From Artemisia argyi (Eukaryota; Streptophyta; Magnoliopsida; Asterales; Asteraceae), in NCBI GenBank assembly GCA_030686995.1, contig CM060702.1, positions 69,283,440-69,347,439 of the forward strand: DNA of 64,000 nucleotides. Reading direction: 5' to 3'. Positions within the stretch are counted from its first letter, which is position 1, and every line of letters begins with the position of its first letter. A model generated the notes under the pieces. The model searched no databases. It was not told the origin of the DNA and saw nothing but the letters and a program-made list of their open reading frames with translations. Position numbers and translations under genes: made by a program. Positions 1-10,751 of this stretch are shown here, piece after piece.

Positions 1-99
1 ATTATTTACTATTAGCTAAAGTTCATATTTTGTCATTAACAAAACTTAGCAAAGATCGTAAAATATAAATAACGTTTTTAGGCGATATTTGTATTAACA
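1..99 (-). repeat. 3' LTR of element A (partial, cut by window)
   Basis: Matches the end of the complete LTR at 7761-9152. The shared part stops at 99 with ...TTAACA; the other copy has TA in place of the final CA. It is followed directly by the purine tract of the element. Confidence 0.8.
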
Positions 100-118
100 A
101 TCTCCCCCTTTTTGTTGA
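100..118 (-). promoter_or_regulatory. Polypurine tract of element A
   Basis: Read on the minus strand this is AAAAAGGGGGAGAT directly before the LTR start TGTTAATAC. It is the expected plus-strand primer and fixes the element as minus-strand. Confidence 0.75.
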
Positions 119-876
119 TGACAAAACATAAACTTTATTTATAAGTAAGCCACTAGATTTAGTGTTAAGTCTTATAAAGTTAGTATTAAAACTTGTTTGT
201 GACATGCAAGAGTTAGAAAGAAAAAAAAGATAAACAAGTTTTTATATAAATTCTCTCCCTTTTTGTCAAAACAAAAAGAAGAGTAGCGAAGCGGAAGTAT
301 GCACTTGCTCCCCCTTGGACGATACTCCCCCTAAATGGAGTGCCAAGAGAGGAGACATGGATTTTGACCCTACAAAACAAAGTGTTAGTTGCCACACAAG
401 ACAAGTCATGAAAGCATTTCATGTCTAGAACACAACTAAGAGTTGTGAAGTGAAATAATGCAACACTCATGCTCCCCCTTGAATATTACTCCTCTAAATG
501 GAGTATCAAGGAAGGAAAACATGGATAATGATCCTACAAAAAGAAATGTTATTTTCTAAAACACAAGATATATGTATGCTACCATAACAAGGTATAGTTC
601 ACTCATTATACCTAAATGGTCAACAAACAATACAAACCTTGTAGTAGAATGAAATTCATTTCATGTAAAATTTTGACTCTTAAAAATTCAAAGACGAGAA
701 ATTAGGGCGAAATTATCCTACTTCTTAAAAAATAAAGAAAAATTAAAAATAAGGAAATCATCATTTTCCTTAATGAGAAACATTTTCCAAAAACAAGGCT
801 AAGGTTGTTTAAGGATGAAAATGTGTGTTGGAGGGTGTAGCGGAATTTATTTTGAATGTTGTGGAGGTGACACGTT
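119..876 (-). other. Non-coding 3' region of element A with repeated PPT-like block
   Basis: No gene is seen. Two related blocks, 303-380 and 470-550, each start GCTCCCCCTT and continue with a TAAATGGAGT core and ACATGGAT, so the purine-rich (minus strand) segment beside the LTR has been duplicated imperfectly about 165 bp apart. Confidence 0.5.
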
Positions 877-1580
877 TTAGGTTTGTTGGTTTAAATGGTG
901 AAACATTTTCCAAAAGAAACGGTTTTGTTTCATTTCGGAGACTCTAAACTTGAGATGTTCCACAATGTGGTTTAGGATAAACCTCATTTCATTGTTTAGA
1001 GGATCATGGATGTCTTTGTATATAAGGTGAAACAACAATGGTTTTGGGTGGTGATATTCTTGTTGTGGTGGTTGGTTGTGGTCAAAAGACTCATTTTGGT
1101 CAAGCAATGACCTTGGTTTTTCATTTGTGAAAGGTGGTGGTTTTGTTGGTCTTGATGGAAGATCATTGAGATGCTTCTATTTTCTTATACGAAGAAAATA
1201 GAGATTCAAAGTGTTGGGAAGGTTCATGTGGTGGTGGTAGTTGAACAAAGTGACGAAGGCTTGGTTCTCCGAAAGGATTACCATGAAGGTTTTTGTAAAT
1301 GGGGTGAAACACAAATGATTGTAGGTGTGTATGACCTTGATCATTTGGAAAAATTGAGGGTCTAGCATAACGGTAAGCCAAACTCTCAAGCAATGACGGT
1401 GGATGAGGTGCATCATCCAATGACTCATTTGGTTGAAATATTGGTTGTTGTTGGGTTTCCGTTTCAGCAATGGTGTCAAAGAGTGACAATGATGGAGGGC
1501 TTGATGGTTTAGGTGATAGGTTTTCAAAAGTTTCCAATAGTGGATGTGGTGATGTTGGTGGTGTATGGAAAAGTTCCATT
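877..1580 (-). pseudogene. Pro/His-rich ORF remnant of element A
   Basis: Open segments at 1163-1579 (138 codons, starting MELFHTPPTS) and 877-1107 (76 codons) read on the minus strand. They share an internal motif: FVFHPIYKNLHG in the first and LLFHLIYKDIHD in the second. The region therefore seems to be a protein with internal repeats that has been broken. No family is recognised. The surrounding minus-strand sequence to about 2450 has similar composition but no clean frame. It lies where the 3' part of an LTR element would carry accessory or non-coding sequence. Confidence 0.35.
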
Positions 1581-2342
1581 GGTGTAAGTTATGGTGATTG
1601 ATGGTTGAAAAAGTTTTTGATGGTTGAAAAGTGTATATGTTTGTATTGCCATGTTTGGGAGAGGATGTTGAAGTAGCAAGATTGAGGAAATCTTGAATAG
1701 TGGTCATGTTGATGTTGCAAGGTATTGAATATGGTGTTGAGGCAGTAAGGTTAAGGAAATCTTGGATAGGTGAAGAAATATCAAATGATGAGCTTGATTT
1801 GATGGTTTTGTTGAAGCAAAAAGGTTTAACACTAATCCTAGTGGTTTTAGCTTGATGATTCGGATGAGGTGTTTGATTTAGTTATCTCAAATCTTTGGTT
1901 TGCAAGAGTTTTGAGATTGAGAGAAGTAATGGTGTTGGTGTAAGTTTTGGGGTATTCTAAAGTGATCAAACTTAAAAGAATTGTGGGAAGGAGTGTTTGG
2001 ATTTGATGTGTTCCATACAGAGACTGATGTTTCAAATGATTTGATGTCAATCCAATGGAATAGGGTGGAGTGAAAGACCAACATATGCACTCAATGCTTT
2101 GTGATCATGGGATGTAATTTGGTTGAAAATGTTCCAATGGGTTGAAGGATCCTTTAAAAGGGTTCCTTGGGTTAGTTATGTTTGAATTTGAATTTTTGGC
2201 GAGAAGTAACTTCCAAATTGTTTTAGTGAGTGAGAGTTGTCCTAATATGGTTATTGGAGTTAAGGGAAGATGTTTCTCACTAAAGATAATGGTTTGACAC
2301 TTTACAAGTTTTGAACTTAAGAAAAATGACAAAAATTTTCTG

Positions 2343-2480
2343 CAGGTGACTGGCGGAACCCTGAGACAACACAGGCGGAACCCTCCTGAGGGTTCCGGCT
2401 GGTCCGTTGGGCCATTTCTGGATTGCCCAGGAAATACACTAGCGGAACCCATTTTTGGGTGCCGCCAGATCCGCCAGACT
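2343..2480. repeat. GC-rich inverted-repeat island 1
   Basis: GC-rich patch in AT-rich DNA containing GGCGGAACCC and GGGTTCCG in opposite orientation, starting at CTGCAGG. The same type of patch recurs at 4744-4815 and, inside the LTR, at 8706-8782. Confidence 0.6.
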
Positions 2481-2983
2481 TGAAAAACTTAGCAGTCCGC
2501 ATTTTTGACCCGCGAAACGATTTTCAAATTTTTCAAAAACTTCTAAAAACAAAAATATAATTCATATCTGGTTAGGAAATGCAAAAATTGGACTTTTAAA
2601 GACGCATACGATTGGACTTTGATAGGGGGCTAGCGAATTTCACTATACTTAGTGAAATTATCATAAACATGAAAATTTGACAACATGCCAAATGTTGTCT
2701 TTTTGCATCATTGTTAGTTCCTACAAGTTCCAAATAGTACCAAATATCTTACCAACACACAAATACATAACACGTTATGTTTAAACGACCAAATTGTTCA
2801 AATAGCACCTAGTGCCAAACACTCCTACACACCCGCTCTCATAGACGGTCAATCTTCTTCTTGAGCTTTCCAAGAAAACTCTCGATGTTTTTGAACATCC
2901 CCTTTGTTTGCTTGAACTCCGCCGACTCATTTGGAATATCCGAAAGTTGGAAAATGTATTCTAGAGGTGGGAGCCTAGAGTTG

Positions 2984-3913
2984 GGCAAAGCCTAGAGTTG
3001 GAAAATGTTTACCTTGGGCTTTGTAGATTCTCCTATCACTTGGTGGGACAAAAGCGTGTGGAATAAGAGAGTAGTCTAGGTGAAGACCTCTAGGATTTGA
3101 TGAAATGGGAGAGATGAGCCTAAAGAGACGGGTCAAGAGCATTCCATACGGCATAGACGTTGTGCCTTACACGGGAATGTCGGTCATTCTCTTGGTCATG
3201 TAGTAGGCAAGGTTGAAGGGTTGCCTAACGGACAAGTAGTAGAGCATGTAGCAAAGGCAAACATTGATGTGATCCCGGTTTCCTATGGTGCTAATTACAT
3301 TGACTCTAAGGAGTTCTTCCCATTCCTTGAATTGGGGCTTGAGTTCATTGAATTCCATTCCATATGGGTCCTTGATGACCTTATTTCCGGTTCTAGTTCT
3401 CCTAGTGTTGGTGGTCCTAATGAAGAGGTGGTCACGAAGTTCATCTATGGACACAAGAGGGGTATCATAGGGATAGATGCGGTCAAAGAGTGTGTCAAGA
3501 GTTGAGAGGGAGTGCAAGTCGGAGTAGATGCAAGTACCATGGTTTGGGACACCTAGGATTTGAGCAAACTCCTCGAGAGTGAAGGAGTATTGATGACTAC
3601 TAGCCCTAAAGTTAATAGACATGCGATCATACTCATCCTTGGAGAGGGTGACGGATGCATATAATTCTAAAATGAACCTAGAACAAATAGGCTCGTCGAT
3701 TTCTAAGAGACACTCAAAGTTGATTGTGGTAAATTCCGTGTAGAGGTTTGTACCTTCTAAGAAAGATGGATCAATGGTTCTACCCTTATAGACATATCAT
3801 TTTTCTAAGGCTTTGAAAACAACGATTTGAGCTTGAGTAAGACCTTTGGTTTTGTGGTGTTTGGGTAGGTACTTGATGGTGTCCTTGTGGTCGTAGTGAG
3901 TTAGAGGAGGCAT
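2984..3913 (-). pseudogene. ATHILA-ORF1-like retrotransposon protein (broken)
   Basis: Translation on the minus strand from an ATG at 3911-3913 gives a protein starting MPPLTHYDHKDTIKYL. It contains the pattern FTLEEFAQILGVP, then a NRDHINVCLCYMLYYL segment and a MPYGMLLTRLF block, which I recognise as the plant retrotransposon ORF1 ('putative plant transposon protein') domain. Two in-frame stops break it: a TGA about 38 codons in, where Trp fits (EK*YVYKG), and a TAA after TDIPV at 3167-3169. The frame stays readable on both sides of each, so these are recent point changes. Function in the element is unknown; the family is found upstream of or beside gag-pol in ATHILA-like elements. Family name moderate confidence, pseudogene state high. 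Confidence 0.6.
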
Positions 3914-6759
3914 GATGATTTCTAGAAAATCAAAATTTCACATTTTAGTCTAATAAACGACTATTGCAATGTGTATGTTCTAGTGTGTGCCTATATGAAA
4001 ACAATGTGGAGGTGCGGTTAACTTACTCATTTTGATGCTTAAAAACGTTTTATAATGCAAGTGATGTTTCAATGACGTTTTTCATTTGCTTTAACAATGT
4101 GGTGAACGGTGGTAAAGTATGGTTGACGACCGAGAGTGGATATGTAAAATGAGGTGGTGCTTGCTTGACAATACTTAAAGCTTGGATATCTTCTTTGTGT
4201 TCTTCACTTGCTAGAAAGTGAAAGAGACACATTTCATAATGAAATTCACTTGACTATTGACGACATAGACAAATATGTTAATGAGAGTATGGATATGAAA
4301 ATTGCCCTTTGTTTCAAAGAGCGACACAAGGGTGAACATAGGTTTATGTATCATGAATGGTGGTTTAATCTTAATAGGTTAGGTTATAGTAGGGATGACA
4401 CATTTGTTTGGTTACATTGTGGAATCTTCTTGTGAAGATGACTAGGTGGAGTTATTGGTGAAGATGATATTGACTCTTGGTTTCTTTGAGGGCATGGAAA
4501 TGGTGGATGACTCGATATTGATATGACAATGGATAACTCGGTTTCTCATTTCACATTGGTTGTTTGAGATTTGAGTGATGAAAGGTTATGAGGAAGATGC
4601 TTGAAGTTTTACTCATTTTATGATTCTTATGGGCTGAGATATATCACAAGGTGAATGTGATAAGATGATGGTGAAAGAACAAGTGAATGATTAAGTTAAG
4701 AGGGTGTTTGGTTTTGAAATTAAAAATAAAACATTCTGTAGCTTTGGCGGACCAGGCGGAACCAAAAGGAGGGTTCCGCCCGTATGGTCTGAGGGTACCG
4801 TGGGAGCTGCAGGGAAAAATTCAAAAGGGATTGTCTTGATTTTTGTGGTTTTATCCTAATGTTCAAAACTAAGGTTTTAGGTCTTATGAGTCTTTGACTA
4901 AGCCTAGGAATGATGAATGCTTCACATTCAAGAGGTTATGTGAAAAAGTTGATAGAATGGTTAACGTAGAAGACTTTCTTAGTTAAAACGTTTCTCAATG
5001 AACAATCTTACCAAGGCGATGATGATGGATCACAATATGTCTATAAAGACCATAATGGATTGAATTGTTGCCGAAGTCGATGATTCCTTTGTTGAAGGGA
5101 TAACAATGTTGATAAAAGAATTCCGTTGTAGACACGTATTTGCTTGTTCAAGCGGAGCTTGTTGATGTGCTTCTCCGTCCGAAACTAATTTGAGAACCTT
5201 CCGTGTTTTGGAGAATCATTGGGTAAGTAAGTATAAAAGTGCAAGTACCACTTGTGCTTTTCTTATCAACTTATTACCGACATAATTCCGTTTGGCATAC
5301 ACTATGGTTTCTATTCCCGTTCTTTTGGGATACCATAATCTTAGTTGTGTAGTACCTTACGATGTATCCAAACAAGCTCAACTAAAGAGTTGTTTTAGGA
5401 TCTTCTTTAAACGAGCACATAGACAAATGCTAAACATAATGTTGAATCTAATTGTTATGAGAACAAGTAGTCTTCCGAACATTTCTCTACGTTTAGTTTT
5501 ACCTACGGATTTACTAATCTCATTCTTGATAAGTCATCAATAACTTAACCATTGAGAACAAGAGAGTAACTAAGAATGTCTTTAAGTTAAAATTCCTTGC
5601 TTTTGGGGCTTGCTTTTATTATCAAAAAGACTTTCAAAAATTGACACTTATAATCACATGATTACTTCGAAACACTTATTTTATTTCACTAGTTGTTTTT
5701 ACTCTAAATTCCAAAAACTGTTATTGTTGAATTTGTTAAAACACAACTATGACCAATAAATTAAGTTTTATAAATTATGTCAATTTTGCTAGATTCAATG
5801 TTTGACTCAAGGTGAGAAGATATTATTTTGTACTTTTATTCTTAATGTTTTACACAACATACTTGTCTTTCCATTATTGGACTTTCGACTAAGTCGTCAT
5901 TTACCAAAGATGATATCTTAGAAGGAGGAGATCACTCGTTAAATGTTATATTCAACGACTCCTCGACTCTTTGGGTTTTCTTACTTAAGACACTATGAAC
6001 TCTACTTGTTTTGAAAAAGTCCAAGAGGTACAACAACATAAGACTAAGTGTCACATTTGATGTGTGAATCCTAGGTGTTGAAAACTCATTTTCTTCCACA
6101 CATCCTAATGTATGCTAATGTGATTTATTTCACCTTATGTGTTTTATGTGAGATTATTATAAAGGAGTGATCGAAGAAAAAAACACAATTTAAGACTCAA
6201 AGTATGGTGTTTGAGAACGTTGTTTAACAAAGGTTTGTTTTTGCAAGCATCACAAAAGTGTTAGACATTTTAACACTTAGGAAATTCTTTGTTAGCTCAC
6301 TTGTAAGCAAGAGTTGAGTGAGACTCACTCAAGAGTTTCTCGTGTTTATCTCATGATGGTTAAAGAACCAAAACACCTTATATCTCCTACTAGTACAAAT
6401 GACAAAATTCCTTGTTGCATAGAATCTAATCTTAGTTATTACTAATAGCAAGTAAGCACTTTTAGAGTATTACTAATAACACATATTCCAACACATAATG
6501 TTAGAAACAAGAGACAATCAAAGTCAAGTTGAAGTAATGTGTACCTTTTAAATTGCATAGAGATGTTATCAAGAGGATAAACACAACGCGTAAAATCTTG
6601 GTTTGACGACACGCTTTGAAACTCAATTACTCATGTATCCAAGAAGGTTAGATAATCATATAAAAGCATAGAGCATGATAATCTTAAACTTTTTATCATG
6701 AGTTTCTATTAGAGATTGAATTATCTCTAAATCTCTCTTCTAGGTTAGACAAATTTTAC
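3914..6759. other. Degenerate interior of element A
   Basis: About 2.8 kb without a supportable gene on either strand. The only distinct structure is the second GC-rich island at 4744-4815. The few open frames here are short and lack recognisable motifs. Confidence 0.5.
4744..4815. repeat. GC-rich inverted-repeat island 2
   Basis: Contains CTTTGGCGGACCAGGCGG, then GGGTTCCGCCCGT and ends GCTGCAGGG. Same layout as islands 1 and 3: GGCGGA at left, GGGTTCCG in the middle, a CCGT and CTGCAG at the right. Confidence 0.6.
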
Positions 6760-7704
6760 TTGTTTTGTTTTACTAGTAGATGGTGCTTTTGAGTTAAATC
6801 CTAATCCGGTTTTATCTTTAAACACCCTTTGACTCCTCAACAATCTTTCAAGAGATTTTGAGCCTACATCAAATTTAACTAATATTTTTCCTTTCTCATT
6901 TTGCTTTTTAATCTCATGTTTGTAATCTAGACATAATTTACGTTCTAGATCTTTTATCTTCTAACAAGATTTCCTTCTCAAAGTTATTCTTAACAGATTT
7001 TGACGACTCATTGTTAAAGATAGTTTTCAGGTCCATGTTGCATAAAAGTTTAGAATCATTTTCTAGTTTAGAAAACTCTAGGATAAATTTGTCAAGCAAA
7101 AGTGTTTGGTTTCAAAATGTACCTTGCTTGATGTTTTATCTAGTTGAGAATCACAAACCGGATGGTTGGCTTCATCTTCATCCGTGTTATTCCATGAATC
7201 GTAAGCAAGTCCACTAAGAGCTCGACATGAGTAATCATCTTCACTTACACCTTCATTTAAAACATTTAAACTAGTAGTACATGTATTTATCTCAACTAAA
7301 TGTCTATCTATTAATATTTCTAAGACTTCTAATTCATATGTGAGATCAAATTGATCATCTTTGACTTGACATATTTCTTGATAAAAGTTTAACATATATT
7401 TCCAAATATCATTAGCCATTTGACAAAAATACATTCTTTCATATTCGGTACTAAAGCTTTATAAATCATTGTTTTAGCTTTAGTATTTTTATCAAGTTTG
7501 AGATAGTTATCTTGGTTTTCAAAAACTTATTTTCTTTGGTTTGAAATCACCAAAAGAAATAATATGCCAAAGATCTAGATCAATTGATTTCACATAGTTT
7601 TCAAAATTACTTTTCCATTCAAGTAAGTTTTCTTTTTCAAATAGCGGTGGGTTTTGAATAGGTTGCCCTTCTTTGAGATTTTCAAAATCCATGGATCGAT
7701 CCAA
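6760..7704 (-). pseudogene. Copia-type gag remnant of element A
   Basis: The start region (7519-7704) reads MDRSMDFENLKEG and continues with FEKENLLEWKSNFENYV, the N-terminal pattern of UBN2/DUF4219-type Copia Gag proteins that bind nucleic acid and build the particle. A second open segment (7078-7434) has IWKYMLNFYQEICQVKDDQFDL and later AYDSWNNTDEDE, matching the middle and acidic linker of such Gags, in another frame. Around 6790-6830 a further frame gives KTGLGFNS, also typical. The pieces are in the right order but frameshifted and missing parts, including the zinc knuckle, so the gene is dead. It sits directly inside the primer site, as gag should. Confidence 0.6.
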
Positions 7705-7745
7705 GTTTTAAAATACATTCTATTTTAAAGATCTTGAGTAACATA

Positions 7746-7758
7746 GCTCTTGATGCCA
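7746..7758 (-). promoter_or_regulatory. Primer binding site of element A (tRNA-iMet type)
   Basis: Minus strand reads TGGCATCAAGAGC two bases inside the LTR, close to the classical plant iMet primer site TGGTATCAGAGC. Confidence 0.65.
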
Positions 7759-8255
7759 ATTGTGGAAAACTAGAAGGGGGGTTGAATAGTTTACCGCTTT
7801 TTAAATCCTTTTAAGCTTGAATATCCTTTAAAAACTTTAAGTTTGCTTAAAGATATAAACACAACGTTATATGTTTAATTCTTTGAAAAGCTTTTCATGT
7901 GAATAACAATTCTAACTTTACTTGTTTCATACTTTGAAAAGCTTTACTTGTGATGATCCTAACTTTGCTTGTTTAGTTCTTTGAAAAGATTTACAATTGT
8001 TTAAAGATATAAACACAACTTTACTTGTTTAATTCTTTGAAAAGCTTTATATGTGATTAGTGATTCTAACTAAAAGACAACATGTAATAAGCAAAGATAA
8101 AGAAAGAAACGATCAAACCACAACACGATTGTTTATCGTGGTTCGGTTACAAGGACTCTTTTTCCTTGCCCTACATCCACGCCCCGAGTTTCCAACTCGA
8201 GAGTTATAAGCACTAATCAACAAGCTCGTTTCACCGGCGGAGAAAACCTTTACAA

Positions 8256-8393
8256 CGTCGCTTACACTTTTACCAACACTAAGCTAGATGTCAAGTTCTT
8301 TTACACGGGTACAACCACTCCCATCGTCGCTTACACTTTTACCGACACTAAGCTAGATGTCGAGTTCTTTACCAAGGGTACAACCACTCCCGT
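8256..8393. repeat. 69-bp tandem duplication in LTR A
   Basis: CGTCGCTTACACTTTTACC occurs at 8256 and again at 8325, each followed by ACACTAAGCTAGATGTC and a GGGTACAACCACTCCC block. The same two-copy structure is present in the LTR at 59580-60458. Confidence 0.7.
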
Positions 8394-8684
8394 TAGTTCT
8401 TTTACAAGGGTACAACAACTCCCGACACACTACGTATTTTGAGGCCTAAAATACTAACCGATCACTTCTATACAAGATACACATGAAGTATAAACTACCA
8501 AAGTCTATACATAACAAAGCTAACAAGTCTTGCAACTTAGAGTTGAAACTTGTAACTTCTTAGATGAATATGTGAACTTCTTTGCTACATAAGAGAATCA
8601 CACAAGTTAGTAGCTACTGAGTATAATGAGAGAATATGTGTAAAATATGACTCTAAGTGATAAGCCAAAAATCAACTTGTGGCT

Positions 8685-8697
8685 TGGTATTTATAGC
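8685..8697 (-). promoter_or_regulatory. LTR A TATA box
   Basis: Minus strand GCTATAAATACC. It lies about 460 bases inside the 5' end of the LTR, and the same box is retained at the broken edge of the related LTR (about 60446-60456). Confidence 0.6.
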
Positions 8698-8705
8698 AAA
8701 GCCTT

Positions 8706-8782
8706 CTGCAGGTCTGGCGGATACGGTGGACCCCTCAGAAGGGTTCCGCCCGTGTATCCCCAGGGGTCCGTCAGGGCTGCAG
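8706..8782. repeat. GC-rich inverted-repeat island 3 (in LTR)
   Basis: Flanked by CTGCAG on both sides, with CTGGCGGATAC, CCCCTCAGAAGGG, GGGTTCCGCCCGT and GGGGTCCGTCAGG inside. On the minus strand it sits just upstream of the LTR TATA box. Confidence 0.6.
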
Positions 8783-9152
8783 TTGGTTTTGCAATAAATC
8801 TTCCAAACCAAACAAGGTCACATCACATAAACACTAGTCAAACACAACTTGCACAAGAAAACTTATGGTTAGTCAAACACACTTTCTTTCCATAAATGTA
8901 TAATGACAAACTTACCATAAATGTGATGTAATATTTCTATTTAAAGAAATAAATGTGATGTGACAAGACACTTTCTAATTTAAGAAATAAAAACAATGTT
9001 TTGTTTAAAAGGAAATGTAAATCTTAGTTAAACAAGACTTAAACACTAAAGTGATGATTTACTATTAGCTAAAGTTCATATTTTGTCATTAACAAAACTT
9101 AGCAAAGATCGTAAAATATAAATAACGTTTTTAGGCGATATTTGTATTAATA

Positions 9153-9826
9153 GAGCCTTCTCTATGCCACCGCGTCAAACCTAGCCGTCACCCTTTCACA
9201 TTTATTACTTAAAAAAAATAAAAAAATAAAAAATAAATAAATAAATAAATTGTTGAACTCTAAATATGCAGTCAACCTTCATATTTTGTTTGCTAGATGC
9301 TTCTGCTTTGCATTTAATCACTTTACTTTCAAATATCATGCATGAATCATAAATCTCACATGCAATAAAAAAAAAATAAAAAATAAAAAAAGGCCTTTAC
9401 GTCCAAAAAAAAGTTGGTTAAAGATGTTGCTGCTAATCTGCTATTGGCTAACAACCATTTTTGATTTACTGCTTGTTTTGCTTTTGCTGCTACTTGAAGA
9501 ATTGCTTTCGCTTGCTACCGGATTTCTTTATCAACAAATCATTGCTTTTATTGTGATACCATTTTCTTTTTCTTTTTAGTTTAGCTTTGTTTAATGTTTA
9601 TTTGATTTTCTAATTTAATCCGAGCTTTCGTGATTTTGCCGCTTGAATTGCGGGGAGTATTAGACGATTAAAATGGCCTAAGCGGAGCCTGATTATGAGT
9701 TTGGGTCCATTTGGGTTTCTTGATGTAATTGCAATATTAATATCCTATTAATAATACAATATCTTTTATGGGATTTTCATAGCGTAACAGGTACTTGGTA
9801 TCGTATGTGTGTTGTGAGTACATATG
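9153..9826. other. Intergenic, no gene seen
   Basis: AT-rich with short A/T simple tracts (9213-9250, 9366-9390). No open frame or repeat boundary supported. Confidence 0.5.
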
Positions 9827-10738
9827 TTTTTTTTTTGAACGGCCAAGCTTATATATAACAAACAAGCCTCGCAAAGGAGGAATAAAAGTACAAAACAGCA
9901 GATCTACAAGAAGAAAATCTGCAAAAGGAAAATAAAAATTACTACCTAAAACATAAAAAAGCCAAACAACCTCCAATTAGAAAAGCTACCGAGCTACATC
10001 ACCGGCAATAAGATAGAAGAAGGGTTCGACTTCCAAGTGATCCAATCGATGGGACTGTTAATTCCTCGGTTGGAAATCTAAAGCAATGAAAGAAGTTGAG
10101 CTTGAGTAAAGATGTCTTCATTACGGATCGAGCTTAGAGACACCAAATCCACGTGAACAAATCTATTACGCCATGACCAAGTCTCCCTGATAAGGACGTA
10201 TAGCGACGCTTGCTAGATTTACAATGATTCTTTGAGAAATGAGGCGAAAATTCCAACAGGTCTGATATCGAAGACATATTAGGGGGGTCATTAATGGGCC
10301 ACCAATTCCAAAATTTACTCCAAAACTGAGAGACAACCGAACAAGATAGGATGCTGTGTTGTATAGATTTCTCCTCAAGGCCACACATGGGACAAAGAGA
10401 AGATGAAATGTGTAAGCTCTGAAGAAGCAAATTGGCACGGGTCGGAAGCCTATTATTTACCGCTCTCCAAATGCATATATTCACTTTTCTTGGGACAAGC
10501 CGGTTCCAATCTTCCTTATATGACATAACATTGGAGCCTAAAATAGCAACATCAATAAGCTTAGATAGTTTATTAACAGCGAATTTACAATTTGGGTTAA
10601 GTTTCCATCTCCAGCCATCTTGCTGCTCGGAAGATAGAACAAGATTCCCAATGAGACGAGATAGCTCGCTAACTTCATCTAAAGTCCTGCCACGAGGGCT
10701 CGAACACCATTCCCAATTTCCACCCCAATTACCATTTG
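9827..10738 (-). mobile_element. LINE 3' fragment 1 (zf-RVT region)
   Basis: Minus-strand frame 10742-10134 encodes the C-terminal zinc-binding region of plant non-LTR reverse transcriptases: WNRLVPRKVNICIWRA, RLPTRANLLLQ, then a CPMCG...H...C finger. Further on, another frame has the typical LINE tail (FIPPLRGLFVIYKLG) running into the poly(A), seen as T(10) at 9827-9836 on the plus strand. The element is 5'-truncated and frameshifted. A short ACATAT on both sides may be the target duplication, but six bases is weak. Confidence 0.75.
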
Positions 10739-10751
10739 ACATATATTGATA

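Larger units (their letters stand above)
1..9152 (-). mobile_element. LTR retrotransposon A, non-autonomous, Copia-like signals
   Basis: The first 99 bases recur almost exactly at about 9056-9152, so the window opens inside one LTR and the second LTR ends at 9152. On the minus strand the order is 5' LTR (7761-9152), an iMet-type primer site, a decayed gag, a degenerate middle, an ATHILA-ORF1-like pseudogene, Pro-rich ORF remnants, a purine tract and the 3' LTR (1-99 visible). No protease, integrase or reverse transcriptase is visible. The primer site and gag point to a Copia-type ancestor, whereas the ORF1-like domain is typical of a different lineage, so the element looks chimeric and non-autonomous. 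The second target duplication lies outside the window. Confidence 0.8.
7761..9152 (-). repeat. 5' LTR of element A
   Basis: Begins (plus strand) TGTGGAAAACTAG and ends TTGTATTAATA, 1392 bp. A related LTR lies at 59580-60458. It holds a TATA box (minus strand), GC-rich island 3 and a 69-bp tandem duplication. Confidence 0.8.

Noticed and set aside
9820..10744. ACATAT as target duplication of LINE fragment 1
   Set aside because: Only six AT-rich bases agree, too short for a LINE target duplication to be firm; reported as weak only.
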